Source: JAIVGZ01 sp964552205
Lineage (GTDB): Bacteria; Pseudomonadota; Gammaproteobacteria; Natronospirales; JAIVGZ01
Direction of reading: 5' to 3'
Assembly: GCA_964552205.1 (NCBI GenBank)
Contig: CAZKFT010000015.1
Span: 1-42,715 of the forward strand
DNA: 42,715 bases
Translations under genes and position numbers: made by a program
Notes under the pieces: model-generated
The model's database searches: none
Seen by the model: the letters and a program-made list of their open reading frames with translations, nothing else
Told to the model about the DNA's origin: nothing
Shown here: positions 25,737 through 34,262 of the stretch, one piece after another
Layout: the number at the start of each line of letters is the position of its first letter
How positions within the stretch are numbered: position 1 is the first letter of the stretch

Positions 25737-26989
25737 ATGGAGCAAGATGTTGACGAGAGGTTTTCTTCAAGTTTCTTCTACTTATACAAGTTAGTGCGCA
25801 AGAACCATGGTTTGAGAAACAAAAGGCATACAAAAAAAATTCTAAGAAAGCTAAGAAACAACCTGAAATATCTATAAAATCTTCACCACCCAGTGAAATG
25901 TTTAATAACGAATACACTATTGACGATACGTTGTTCTCTTCCTCACCACAGTTGTCTTTAAAAGAAACCTTTGGTTTTGGTTCTCTCGATTCTTCAAGAT
26001 TGCCTGAAGATCTGGCACTTGCTGGAAAACATTTGCTTGACAAGGTTGAAACACTAGGGTTAACGAAGGCATTTCGTTTAGAACTCAATCCAAACGAGGA
26101 TTCTTCCATTTGGTCAATGTCAATTCGACTTCATCCTGTTATTTGGTTTGATTATTTTCATCGAAAGAAGAACGATTCAACCTTCATCAAGATCGCTCGC
26201 AATTGGATTCAAACTGAACGCGAAGCTTTGAGTGAAATTGATCTACCTGATCCACCCAACACAACAGTTCCCGAAAACCAACGATATTGTTTATATCCAG
26301 CAACTTGTCTCGGAAAAGAAAAAAAGACCTCGTGTAATTATGGCAAGCATGCCAGTACATTTTGCGAAGAACAACTTCTGCGTAAAAATGGAATTAAAGA
26401 ACGTTGTAATTGGTTTGCACGCGAAGAACTCTTGTTGACACAATTCTCAAACTCTACCCCTTACGCGGGGCAATGGTTGGTCACCGCCAGGTACATATCA
26501 CTTCTATCTTTCTGATTCTTCAGGACTGAAAACATTCGTGAAGTTATGATTGTGCCTCATCCTAAAAAAGGACACCTCACTAATTCCGATTTAACAGCAA
26601 GTGTTGAGTTTTGGAAATATGTTATCTATGTCTGCTCACGCTTGAAAGAGGAATATGCCAAAAACGACCCCTTCCCTATTCAAGGAATTGCTCTTAACTT
26701 TGGTGTTTGGGAAACTCAAAACGAGCCTGACAAGTTGGCAACTGGCTGCCACGGGCATGCTCATATCTACATCACACGTGCTTGCCTAAACAACCTCGCT
26801 AGAGAAAAATTGTTCATGAGTGCTCGAGTTCAAAATCCTGATGATCATCGCGAAGAAAATGTTCAACTTCTTGAAACCCAAAGAGTTATTGGTTATGAGA
26901 GCTTGCAAACTACACAGCGGCTCGATATGTTGGAAATTCGATTTGGCCGACTCATGGAAACGTTGGAAATACTGACTAAAAACTTGTGA
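25737..26989 (+). CDS. HIT-like domain protein encoded by a spliced gene (two tiny introns)
   Basis: Three open segments in two frames join into one 394-aa protein if 25760-25794 and 26491-26523 are removed as GT-AG introns. The total is then exactly divisible by three. Exon 1 gives MEQDVDE, and exon 2 continues SAQEPWFEKQKAYKKNSKKA and a Cys-containing region (CLYPATC, CNYGKHASTFC). Exon 3 carries a HIT-like core: IREVMIVPHPKKGHLTNSDL, then LNFGVWETQ and CHGHAHIYIT, which fits the H-x-H-x-H nucleotide-binding triad. HIT proteins hydrolyse or transfer nucleotidyl groups, often on RNA caps or dinucleotides. Without splicing the second segment stops at TGA 26513, before the HIT motif. ATG 25898 is an alternative start if the first intron is not real. 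An AATAAA lies at 27031. Confidence 0.65.
25760..25794 (+). other. Putative 35-nt spliceosomal intron
   Basis: Donor AG|GTTTTC and acceptor GTTAG|TG, with a T-rich interior. Removal joins GAC GAG AG to T GCG CAA in phase 2, converting the ATG 25737 frame into the long downstream frame. The donor is weaker than a GTRAGT consensus. Confidence 0.45.
26491..26523 (+). other. Putative 33-nt spliceosomal intron with in-frame stop
   Basis: Donor CAG|GTACAT, a pyrimidine-rich tract and acceptor TTCTTCAG|GA. It is 33 nt, phase 2, and contains an in-frame TGA (26513-26515), so retention truncates the protein before the HIT motif. The joined sequence reads WLVTA-R-TENIREVMIV without a break. Confidence 0.62.
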
Positions 26990-27138
26990 TGTTATCGTGT
27001 CTGATCAAAGACATTACGACCTGTCAATAAAGTGTATTACAAGACGTTTTATTTTTTCAAAGTTGAGGTCATTCTTGGCAAGGAATTCCCTTTGTGAAAT
27101 GATACAGACGCTTTTCTTTTTTTTCGAATGGACTTTGA

Positions 27139-27975
27139 ATGTCGTATTTGTTAGTTTTCGATTGTGAACTTACAGGGCCTATGGTGACAAAACATGCTCT
27201 CGTTTCTATCGGGGCTGTTTTGCTCCATATCTCCACGATGAAGACGATTCGTCACTTTGACGTACTCATGAATATTCCTCCTGATCGCGGATGGGACCCT
27301 CGAACGGTGGACGAGTTTTGGAACAACCAAAAACAATTGAAAAACGTGCGAGAAATCATCATCTCTGGAAAGGCAACCGATCCCAAGAAGGCCATTGATG
27401 ATTTTGTCGAGTTTCTTCATGACTGTAAAAAAATGACAGAAGATTACGGTGGTATGGTGCTTGCAAGCAACCGAGTTGATATTGACTGCAGTTGGATTAA
27501 TTATTACTTGTCCATGTATGACTATCTTCCCCTCTGCTCCATCTTGGGTTCCTTCCAGCGAATTGTGGATACCAACTCGTTTCACCAAGGTGTAGCTCAT
27601 ATTTCCCACGAGCAAGTTCAAGAGTGGGAAAAGAACAAAAAGAATAAATTCTCCTGCAGCGAGAGTGCCTTTCAATACTTGAATATCCGCAGTCGCCCTC
27701 ACACTCGGTACACGCACATGGCCGTAGAAGACGCTGAACATCTGGCTCAAGCCCACGCGATGATTCTCTCTCGTATCAAGCAAATTCCTCGTAGCTTCAA
27801 ACCGCGTTTGCCGATGCATCAGATGACGATTGACGAGACGTATTTAGAACAATCCATCAGTGCCTATCCGGAGAACTGGGACCACCTCTATTGGTCGAAA
27901 CCTCGATTCTTACCCTTTATACAACCTGCACTCGAAAAAGCAATGAAAGAACAAAATAAACATCACAAATCATAA
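27139..27975 (+). CDS. DEDDh-type 3'-5' exonuclease
   Basis: 278 aa. Exo I is FDCELTGP near residue 8 (Asp and Glu). Exo II is ASNRVDIDCSWINYYL near 112-127 (Asp). Exo III is HTRYTHMAVEDAEHLAQAHA near 190-210, with the H-x4-D spacing of the DEDDh class (His in HMAVEDA). All four metal-binding acids and the general-base His are present, so the enzyme should be active. It would trim DNA or RNA 3' ends with two divalent metal ions. A proofreading, repair or mRNA-degrading role cannot be told apart from sequence. The C-terminus is a 60-residue extension ending in Lys/His. Spacer 26990-27138 is AT-rich with an AATAAA and no gene. Confidence 0.9.
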   Translation: MSYLLVFDCELTGPMVTKHALVSIGAVLLHISTMKTIRHFDVLMNIPPDRGWDPRTVDEFWNNQKQLKNVREIIISGKATDPKKAIDDFVEFLHDCKKMTEDYGGMVLASNRVDIDCSWINYYLSMYDYLPLCSILGSFQRIVDTNSFHQGVAHISHEQVQEWEKNKKNKFSCSESAFQYLNIRSRPHTRYTHMAVEDAEHLAQAHAMILSRIKQIPRSFKPRLPMHQMTIDETYLEQSISAYPENWDHLYWSKPRFLPFIQPALEKAMKEQNKHHKS

Positions 27976-27992
27976 TCAGAGGGATGTCTTTA

Positions 27993-28592
27993 TTAAAAAG
28001 TACGTGTAAAGGACCAGCTCATTGTATATTCGAGCTTTTCGACGATTTCCTGGCACATTCCAGACCATTCCTTATTGATCATTTCGTTCAAGTATTGATT
28101 GACGTTTTTCAAGACCATTTCGTCATCAGTCTCAATTGCTTTTTTGACTTTCTTGAGGATTTCGTCACGTAGTTGATAATAGGTCATTTCAGAGACCAAA
28201 CGATCAGCAAGATCTTTTCGAAAGACACCAGATTTCACATTCAAAAGGTCGAGAAACATTCCATACAGTTGATAGAAAGGAGAGGATGATACAACATGAG
28301 AGCTCCAGTTGCTTTTTCTCATATATTGGAGCATTTCAATGATTTCCTTGTGCATTTGAAACCACCGCTCGTTTTCAGCCATTTCGGTCATATATCGGTC
28401 GACATTCTTCAAGACCAATTTATCGTCGGTTTGAAGAGTTTTTTTGACTTTTTTAAAGATTTCGTCACGAAGTTGATTAGGATTTATCACAGAGATTAAG
28501 CGATCAGCAAGATGAGCTCGAAAGACACCAGATTTCACATTCAAGAGGTCACAAAGCATTCCATAGAGTTCGAAAAAGGTAGGAGAAGACAT
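27993..28592 (-). CDS. Protein of two tandem about 95-aa repeats
   Basis: 199 aa from ATG 28590-28592. Residues 1-95 and 105-199 are clear duplicates: FELYGMLCDLLNVKSGVFRA versus YQLYGMFLDLLNVKSGVFRK, LRDEIFKKVKKTLQTDD versus LRDEILKKVKKAIETDD, and VLKNVDRYMTEM versus VLKNVNQYLNEM. The repeats also match at DNA level, so the duplication is fairly recent. All-helical, no membrane segment. I do not recognise the module. The nearby Skp1 and adaptors make a protein-protein adaptor role possible, but this is only context. Confidence 0.82.
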   Translation of the reverse strand: MSSPTFFELYGMLCDLLNVKSGVFRAHLADRLISVINPNQLRDEIFKKVKKTLQTDDKLVLKNVDRYMTEMAENERWFQMHKEIIEMLQYMRKSNWSSHVVSSSPFYQLYGMFLDLLNVKSGVFRKDLADRLVSEMTYYQLRDEILKKVKKAIETDDEMVLKNVNQYLNEMINKEWSGMCQEIVEKLEYTMSWSFTRTF

Positions 28593-28662
28593 TGTGTTGG
28601 GAGGAGAGATGAAAAAAGATGCAAGTGAAATTTAATGACAACCTGGACCGACCAAGGACCGG

Positions 28663-28678
28663 CCCGGTCATGATTGGG
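28663..28678. repeat. Imperfect copy of the CCCGGTCATGACCGGG palindrome family
   Basis: CCCGGTCATGATTGGG is preceded by GACCGACCAAGGACCGG and followed by TCG. It resembles the perfect palindrome at 40961-40976 and the GTCATGATCGGGTC iterons at 25465-25586. It lies in the spacer between divergent genes at 28592 (minus) and 28745 (plus). Confidence 0.6.
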
Positions 28679-28744
28679 TCGTAGAGTTTCATCGCGCAAA
28701 AAATTATCGGAAGAAAAACAGTTGCTCAAACAAACTTATTTCTC

Positions 28745-29263
28745 ATGGAATCAAACAGCACTCCCTCCCCTGCCTCTATTTCTGTGGTCACCAGCGATGG
28801 TGTCGAGCATACCATTTCAAAAGAACATGTGCGAAAGTTAAACACGATTGCTCTGGCACTGGATGACATTCAGAACTTGTCAGAAGCTTTCCCCCTCTTG
28901 GACGTTGATAACGAGTCCCTTCTCATCATTCTAAAGTTTCTGGAAGAATATAAGGATGTCCCTCACGAAGTGGTGGACGACGCACGTATACGACAAATCT
29001 CAAACCCAACTGAACAAGACTGTTCCTTTTTCGACCCTATCGAAATAGAACCCTTGAAGAAAGTGTTTGCGGCAAGTGTCTATCTCGACTACAAATTCAT
29101 GATTGATCGTATTGCAAGATATATTGCCGCCAAAAAAATACGAGGAAAGTCACCAGAAGAAATTTGTAAAGTATTAAATTTACCGGACGACTTTTCAAAA
29201 GAAGAAAAAGAAGAACTTAGAAGGAACTATGCTTGGGCCTTGTCAGAACCAGTCGTCTCATAA
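28745..29263 (+). CDS. SKP1: Viral Skp1 homologue (SCF ubiquitin ligase core subunit)
   Basis: 172 aa. The N-terminal BTB/POZ-like half begins ISVVTSDGVEHTISKEHVRK and includes FPLLDVDNESLLIILKFLEE, matching the Skp1 'P-l-p-n-V-x-s-x-i-L' turn. The C-terminal half is diagnostic: KKVFAASVYLDYKFMIDRIA, YIAAKKIRGKSPEEICKVLN, DDFSKEEKEELRRNYAWALS. These correspond to Skp1 'AANYLDIK', 'IKGKTPEEIR' and 'NDFTPEEEEQVRKENxW', the F-box-binding helices. It has an added N-terminal 10-residue Ser/Pro segment. It would bridge Cul1 of the host to F-box proteins. The window also holds F-box-like proteins, so the virus may build part of an SCF ligase itself. Confidence 0.95.
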   Translation: MESNSTPSPASISVVTSDGVEHTISKEHVRKLNTIALALDDIQNLSEAFPLLDVDNESLLIILKFLEEYKDVPHEVVDDARIRQISNPTEQDCSFFDPIEIEPLKKVFAASVYLDYKFMIDRIARYIAAKKIRGKSPEEICKVLNLPDDFSKEEKEELRRNYAWALSEPVVS

Positions 29264-29434
29264 TCGCAAAAGGGCAGAAATCAAGAAAAAGATAGAACCT
29301 ACTAGAAAGGAAATGGCACTAATCAACAATAAATGCTTATGATTTTGTTTGTAAATGTGCACGAGAAAGAGAGCACTACCCAGAATCCAACCCAGGCTTC
29401 CGAAAAAGTCGTTGAGAGCTGCAGCGTTAACCAT
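29258..29434 (-). CDS. Small two-TM membrane protein, 58 aa
   Basis: ATG 29432-29434 (MVNAAALNDFFGSLGWILGS). Two hydrophobic helices are joined by a short basic/aromatic loop (HIYKQNHKHLL), ending FLISALLRL. The convergent 3' end overlaps Skp1 by 6 nt. The longer upstream open frame runs into the next gene's promoter and is unlikely to be coding. Small two-helix proteins of this sort are common virion membrane components of giant viruses. No homology claimed. Confidence 0.55.
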   Translation of the reverse strand: MVNAAALNDFFGSLGWILGSALFLVHIYKQNHKHLLLISAISFLVGSIFFLISALLRL

Positions 29435-29483
29435 TGCTTCTACTATTATAGTATGATATTTTCCATTTTTAGGTTGAATAGAG

Positions 29484-29948
29484 ATGGAAAAGAAAAACAC
29501 AGATAAGCAGCAGATCTTATTAGTACAGAGTCGAGTTCCTCGAACATATCCATTTATCCATTTCGAGGTGCAACAAGTGCTCAGCAAACGGTGGGGCGAA
29601 CACAAAATACGCACACACCACCCTTTTCAATCGAGTCAGTGGATCTCGCTCGTTGTTCAAAGAATGATTCTGGAGGATCACTGTTTAATTGTGTCGGGGA
29701 ATGTGACGATTGAAGAGTTTATTAAATTTGTGCTCACAGTGTGCAAGTTTTCTGATTTTTTTCATGTTGAAACCCTTCATATTATTGACAGTATCTCGCA
29801 AAACTTTTTAAACAAGAAGGCAGTATTTAAAAAGGAGATGAGACAGCTTCAAGATCTGCTGTTTGATTACTTTTTCAAGTTTGCTCCTCCAACCTATCTG
29901 TTCAATGTGGACGTAGCCTGGAACCTCTTCGAGTTGCCGCTCACGTGA
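29484..29948 (+). CDS. Unidentified protein, 154 aa
   Basis: ATG 29484 (MEKKNTDKQQILLVQSRVPR). Mixed alpha/beta composition with a Phe-rich C-terminal half (LLFDYFFKFAPPTYLFNVDV). No transmembrane helix long enough to call, no cysteine pattern. It precedes the kinase by 48 bp, a spacer that holds a CCCGA/TCGGG hairpin (29959-29974). No family recognised. Confidence 0.7.
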   Translation: MEKKNTDKQQILLVQSRVPRTYPFIHFEVQQVLSKRWGEHKIRTHHPFQSSQWISLVVQRMILEDHCLIVSGNVTIEEFIKFVLTVCKFSDFFHVETLHIIDSISQNFLNKKAVFKKEMRQLQDLLFDYFFKFAPPTYLFNVDVAWNLFELPLT

Positions 29949-29996
29949 ATTTGTGCGCCCCGATTTTATTCGGGCCCACGACAGGCTAGAGCCGAG

Positions 29997-30932
29997 ATGC
30001 AAGCACTCATTTATTCCTTTGTTACTTTCAATAGCTTTATGTTTCAACCCATGGCCTCAGAAATCGAACAATTAGAAAAAAAGAATCTCATTCCCATCAA
30101 GAAAATTGCAGAAGGGACGTTTGCCTCCATTCTTGTGGTGAAAGATCAAGAAACAGAACAAGTGTATAGTTTCAAATCTCACAATCCCCTCCATCACAGT
30201 ATCCACATCTATCATGAACACATGATCTATGAACAATTGAAAGATCATCCAAATCTTCTCAAATGTTATGGTTTTATCAACAAATATGATCCGACTCGAA
30301 TGCTGGGAATCCTTTTCGAGCATTGTGAAGCAGTGGATTTGTTTTATGTCATTTCATATCACCAAGATCCCAAAAATGAAATGACTCTTCAAGAAGGAGT
30401 GGTCCATCACTTGATTTCCGAATTAGTATCTGTCATAGAATACGCTCACAGCCGAGATGTCTATCACATGGATATCAAACCAGAAAATATTCTCATCACG
30501 CAAGAAGGACGTTTAAAGCTCATTGATTGGGGATTGGCAACCCACCTCTCGAAACAGGAAACCTCTCGACGCTGTGCAGGAAGTTTATGTTATGCATCCC
30601 CCGAGTTGCTCCTTCAAAAATCGTATTTGCCCATGTATGCTGATTTGTGGTCATTAGGAGTCTTGTCCTACTGTTTGTTCGAGTCTTATTTCCCCTTTTT
30701 TGGCAACTCGGGTGAAGATATTCTGTCCGCAATTGTATCTGGTCGCTATACCTGGCCCTCTGAATCTCTCACGAGTCAACCTTCACGTGATTTTGTCAAC
30801 TCGCTTCTCCAAATGAATCCCGAAGACCGATTCATACAACACAGTCTCCTCGACCCCGACCATTGTCAAGCAACCAACCTATTTCGGCGGCATTTTAATG
30901 ATTATATTCAGTGTTCTGGTCAATACAATTAA
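29997..30932 (+). CDS. Serine/threonine protein kinase (eukaryotic type)
   Basis: 311 aa from ATG 29997, with an internal ATG at 30052 (MASEIEQLEKKNLIPIKKIA) equally possible and perhaps closer to the kinase start. The glycine loop is IAEGTFAS. The VAIK-like Lys is in VYSFKSH, and the alphaC Glu in HEHMIYEQL. The catalytic loop is YHMDIKPENIL (Asp, Lys, Asn intact) and the Mg loop IDWGLA (DWG instead of DFG). The activation segment ends SPELL and is followed by DLWSLGVLSYCLFESYFPFF. All catalytic residues are present, so it should be active. SNF1/CAMK-like in style. 4-nt overlap with the convergent membrane-protein gene. Confidence 0.93.
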   Translation: MQALIYSFVTFNSFMFQPMASEIEQLEKKNLIPIKKIAEGTFASILVVKDQETEQVYSFKSHNPLHHSIHIYHEHMIYEQLKDHPNLLKCYGFINKYDPTRMLGILFEHCEAVDLFYVISYHQDPKNEMTLQEGVVHHLISELVSVIEYAHSRDVYHMDIKPENILITQEGRLKLIDWGLATHLSKQETSRRCAGSLCYASPELLLQKSYLPMYADLWSLGVLSYCLFESYFPFFGNSGEDILSAIVSGRYTWPSESLTSQPSRDFVNSLLQMNPEDRFIQHSLLDPDHCQATNLFRRHFNDYIQCSGQYN

Positions 30933-31932
30933 TATGTTAATGATTTCCGATATTTTTCGTTGATGAGTGGGTTTGCCTCAAAAGTGATTGTTGCTGGGAG
31001 CAATTGATCTTTATGCGTTTCCAGAGCATTCCGAAATTCTGCTGGAGATAGCTCCTGTTTTAGCATTTCTAGCTGTGTCGTCTGTAATAAAAGTCTCTGT
31101 TCTTGTTGTGTGAGTTTTGGCATCTNNNNNNNNNNNNNNNNNNNNNNNNNNNNNNNNNNNNNNNNNNNNNNNNNNNNNNNNNNNNNNNNNNNNNNNNNNN
31201 NNNNNNNNNNNNNNNNNNNNNNNNNAGCTGTGTCGTCTGTAATAAAAGTCTCTGTTCTTGTTGTGTGAGTTTTGGCATCTGAGCAAAGAACTTTTCAACT
31301 TCAAGCAGCGGTGTAACATCGATGCATTCGTTTCCAGAAAGAAGTTGTTGTTTCATCACTCGAAAAAAGATCAACGCTTGTGTCTGGTACTTTGGCTTGT
31401 CTTGAAAGATCTGTCCAAATACAGAGTTCATTGATTTCTCCAAGAAATTCAACAGAGTATATTTTTTCGAGTTGACATGAGACATTGCTCGTTCTCGGTT
31501 GGTTGGAACAAAAAAGGGTTGATCACTCAGGTTTTCTTCCAGGTCCAAAAGCATCTTTTCACACGTTTGTTTTTCGTCATAATAGGAGAGTACGCTGCAG
31601 CACAGATCTGTGAAATTGTTGAGGAAAAAGAGTGAGGTGGCAATAAAGGTGACGCCCACACTCTCCATTGGACCCGAAAAGTGCTGGAGAGCACCAGTAT
31701 TGATTTCTTTATCGGGTTCAGGGTTCATGGTCATCACAAGATGTTTGGAGATATAAAAAATAGCGAGATAGCGAGCCGCAAGACCCGATCGCACAAGCCA
31801 GCCGAAAAGAAAAGTGGAGAGCCCATACGAGGTGAAGATATACCATGGCAATAGGTCATCGGTAGGTTGTCCGAACGACCAATATGCCCAAAACAACAAA
31901 TGCAAAATAGCATTGACTATATGAATCACCAT
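30929..31932 (-). CDS. Multi-pass membrane protein (split by a false gap)
   Basis: ATG 31930-31932 (MVIHIVNAILHLLFWAYWSF). The frame breaks at the 100-N run only because of a duplicated 55-bp flank. Dropping 155 bp gives exactly 282 aa, ending INEKYRKSLTY. Three to four hydrophobic helices fill about the first 125 residues (HLLFWAYWSFG, YIFTSYGLSTFLFGWLV, YLAIFYISKHLV, VTFIATSLFFLNNF). The C-terminal 150 residues are soluble and helical with a Gln-rich coil (LTQQEQRLLLQTTQLEMLKQ). No family recognised. Confidence 0.82.
31126..31225. other. False assembly gap (100 N) flanked by identical 55-mers
   Basis: The 55 bases before and after the N run are the same (both start AGCTGTGTCG and end TTTTGGCATCT). 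Collapsing one copy restores a single ORF for the membrane protein on the minus strand. Confidence 0.95.
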
Positions 31933-32006
31933 TTTGTTTTGATTTTGAATCTTGTTACTATTTCTTAGCGCATTTTCTTTTTTAGATTTCAGAACAAATA
32001 ATAGGA

Positions 32007-33539
32007 ATGGAGATTGACTTTGATCATGAAAAGTGGGAGGTGAAGCGGAGAATTAAGGGATCCCGCAAAGAAGATGAATCCATTATTGATGTTGTTTCCT
32101 GGAATGGAGGGACTTTTATCTTGAAAGTGAACGTTCGACCTTCGTGGAATATTCATTGGGAACATCGAGTCACTCAGTCACTCTATGACAATTTGGGTGG
32201 TCTACTTCCTGTCGCGAGAAAGACTCAACTTGTGTCTTTGACAATGGTGGTTGATAAAGAAGAGCGAGTGGTTGATTATTTCAGGACAAACAACACAACT
32301 CCTCTCTGGAAGACGCGAAAAGTGACTGGAATGTTAATAGAGTTTCATGAGAAAGCAGACACGACCTTTTCACAGATGATTCGAAAACACAAAAACTTGA
32401 AGCTGCTGTTTTCGGGCCTATATCAAGTCTTGTGCTCTCTTTTGGTTGCTCAAACGTATTTGGGGTTTACTCATTATGATTTGCATCCGACCAATATTGT
32501 TGTAGAACCCTTCGAAAATCCCAACACAGTGATTCTGTTTGATTTTGATCAGCTCCCTCCTATGGTTGTTTTTTCAGGAGGATTTTTACTGCGACTGATT
32601 GATTATGAGTATTCGCATGTCGAAGGCATATGTGGTCAGCCGTTTGATGCGAAATTGAAACTGATACCCATGAAGATGAACCCAACTGAATTTGATTCAA
32701 ATCAAGATATATTACGATTTTTGATCTCCACGTGTTATTTCTACCACAGTCTACACCACAGTTCTGTTGCTAACGAAATAAGGAAAACCCTTGTTCACGA
32801 ATTCCGCTCTCATGTTCAACGAGAACAAATACAAAAGACAACAGGACTGTTGGAGAACACAAGTGATCCAATCTACCAAAAAATCAATTCGAATCTTTGC
32901 TATCACCAACAAATTACAAAGGAAAGACAACTGTGGTTTATTGAGCACTATTATCAAGTGATTTCAATGTTGATGCACCAATCTCAATTTCCCCTTGTTC
33001 AAAGTATTGACCAACCCAATTACGATGAAATTATTCGTTTCCTTGTTCTTTTATTGAGTATGGAAGAAGTACCATGCTCATATTTAATCATGGTGGTCCA
33101 ATGGATTTCACAAAATAGCACTTTGGAAGAAATTGAGGTGCTTGTAAAAGAACAAAAACGAGTTACATGGTCGGTCCGATTATCGCTGTGGTTTGCTTCG
33201 TTGAAATCGAGTTATGTATTGTTGTTGCCACATTTGGAGACGCTGATGTCTATGTTTATGAATCAAATTCACCAACAAAACCTAGAGCGTTACCAGCATT
33301 CCTTCTTTTTGCCAAAACATCAGATATTGTGGCTGTGGAGTTGTTTTCCTCAGACACCGCAATATGACTGTGAGCTTGGGCCTACGACCTCTGTTTTGTG
33401 GTTACAGCAATACAAACATCGACTGGTGCCTTCCCTCAGTTTGGTCCCACCAGAAGTATTTCGTGTTTTCAATGACGAACCGAATTTGTTGGAAAGAGGT
33501 CGCATCTTGTTAAAAGCTGTAAATAAAATTGTACTTTAA
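32007..33539 (+). CDS. Giant-virus-type protein kinase with C-terminal extension
   Basis: 510 aa from ATG 32007 (MEIDFDHEKWEVKRRIKGSR). The Lys is in GTFILKVNVRP. The catalytic loop is GFTHYDLHPTNIVV (Asp and Asn present, with His after Asp-Leu in place of Lys) and the Mg-binding motif LIDYEYSHV. This HYDLHxxNI / IDYxxS pattern is typical of the divergent kinases shared by poxvirus F10-like and other giant-virus proteins, which are often packaged and phosphorylate virion components. The last 230 residues show no motif. Divergent from the membrane-protein gene over a 74-bp AT-rich spacer. Probably active, though kinases with DLH loops vary. Confidence 0.82.
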   Translation: MEIDFDHEKWEVKRRIKGSRKEDESIIDVVSWNGGTFILKVNVRPSWNIHWEHRVTQSLYDNLGGLLPVARKTQLVSLTMVVDKEERVVDYFRTNNTTPLWKTRKVTGMLIEFHEKADTTFSQMIRKHKNLKLLFSGLYQVLCSLLVAQTYLGFTHYDLHPTNIVVEPFENPNTVILFDFDQLPPMVVFSGGFLLRLIDYEYSHVEGICGQPFDAKLKLIPMKMNPTEFDSNQDILRFLISTCYFYHSLHHSSVANEIRKTLVHEFRSHVQREQIQKTTGLLENTSDPIYQKINSNLCYHQQITKERQLWFIEHYYQVISMLMHQSQFPLVQSIDQPNYDEIIRFLVLLLSMEEVPCSYLIMVVQWISQNSTLEEIEVLVKEQKRVTWSVRLSLWFASLKSSYVLLLPHLETLMSMFMNQIHQQNLERYQHSFFLPKHQILWLWSCFPQTPQYDCELGPTTSVLWLQQYKHRLVPSLSLVPPEVFRVFNDEPNLLERGRILLKAVNKIVL

Positions 33540-33553
33540 GGTGTGCAGAGAAA

Positions 33554-33835
33554 ATGGAGAAGAAAAACTATCCAAATGGAAAATACGATGTCGTGGGGTA
33601 CATGGCATCTGGGCTATCGATTAGTTCGTTGGCGGTTGTTACAACCTTGTTATATATGGATAAAGATTATTCATATGCGATTTTTGCAGGTATTTCTTTG
33701 GGTGCTCAAACACTGTGGCTGACCTACTCCCTTCTTATTCGTAGATTGCCTATTATTATAGCGTCCATCATTAGTATGATTTTACTGATTTTGATTCTCA
33801 TCAAATTTCTCAAGAATGGTGAAAAATCATCATAA
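33554..33835 (+). CDS. SemiSWEET/MtN3-like small three-TM protein
   Basis: 93 aa, ATG 33554 (MEKKNYPNGKYDVVGYMASG). Three hydrophobic helices: GLSISSLAVVTTLLYM, AGISLGAQTLWLTYSLLIRR and PIIIASIISMILLILILIKF. The order, the LWxxYxLL motif at the end of the second helix and the PIIIAN/S opening of the third match the triple-helix bundle of SemiSWEET sugar transporters, which work as dimers. Small MtN3-like proteins are known in some giant viruses. The first helix lacks the usual PQ motif, so transport activity is uncertain. Starts 14 nt after the kinase stop. Confidence 0.6.
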   Translation: MEKKNYPNGKYDVVGYMASGLSISSLAVVTTLLYMDKDYSYAIFAGISLGAQTLWLTYSLLIRRLPIIIASIISMILLILILIKFLKNGEKSS

Positions 33836-33889
33836 GGATTGTAATAAATATTTTTGTGTTTAAAATGATACAGCAGGGTCCTTGATCGA

Positions 33890-34189
33890 ATGAGAAAACA
33901 AGAAAAAATTATAATGAGCACTGAAATCCGAGATTACAAAAAGAAATTCAGAATTTATTCTAAAATTACCGAAGAGTTTCATGGTCCTTGTTTTGAATCA
34001 ATGAGCGAAGCTCGACAGTTTGTTGCATGGTTTGATGGAAAGGTTGAATTAGTGGGCACATTTCTCGATTCTCGTTCGTGGACTGAAATTATCAATGCGT
34101 GGAAATTGCAAACAACAAATCCTCTTAAACGAAAACGCGACCAAAAGGATCGCCTCCCGTGTATTATCTTTAAAAGTATCTTTTTTTGA
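33890..34189 (+). CDS. Small basic protein, 99 aa, with NLS-like motif
   Basis: ATG 33890 (MRKQEKIIMSTEIRDYKKKF), with an internal ATG at 33914. The middle shows an FESMSEARQFVAWFDGK segment, and the end an NLS-like PLKRKRDQKDR. No known family. The spacing from the flanking genes (54 and 73 bp) is typical here. Confidence 0.65.
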   Translation: MRKQEKIIMSTEIRDYKKKFRIYSKITEEFHGPCFESMSEARQFVAWFDGKVELVGTFLDSRSWTEIINAWKLQTTNPLKRKRDQKDRLPCIIFKSIFF

Positions 34190-34262
34190 ATGCTTTTATT
34201 GACCACTTGTCAGAAAACACAAAACCACCAGTGACCCACAAGTTGACCCCTCCAATTTCTCT

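Noticed and set aside
27151..27819. Long minus-strand open frame opposite the DEDDh exonuclease
   Set aside because: The plus strand carries all exonuclease motifs. The antisense frame is a composition shadow with no recognisable domain.
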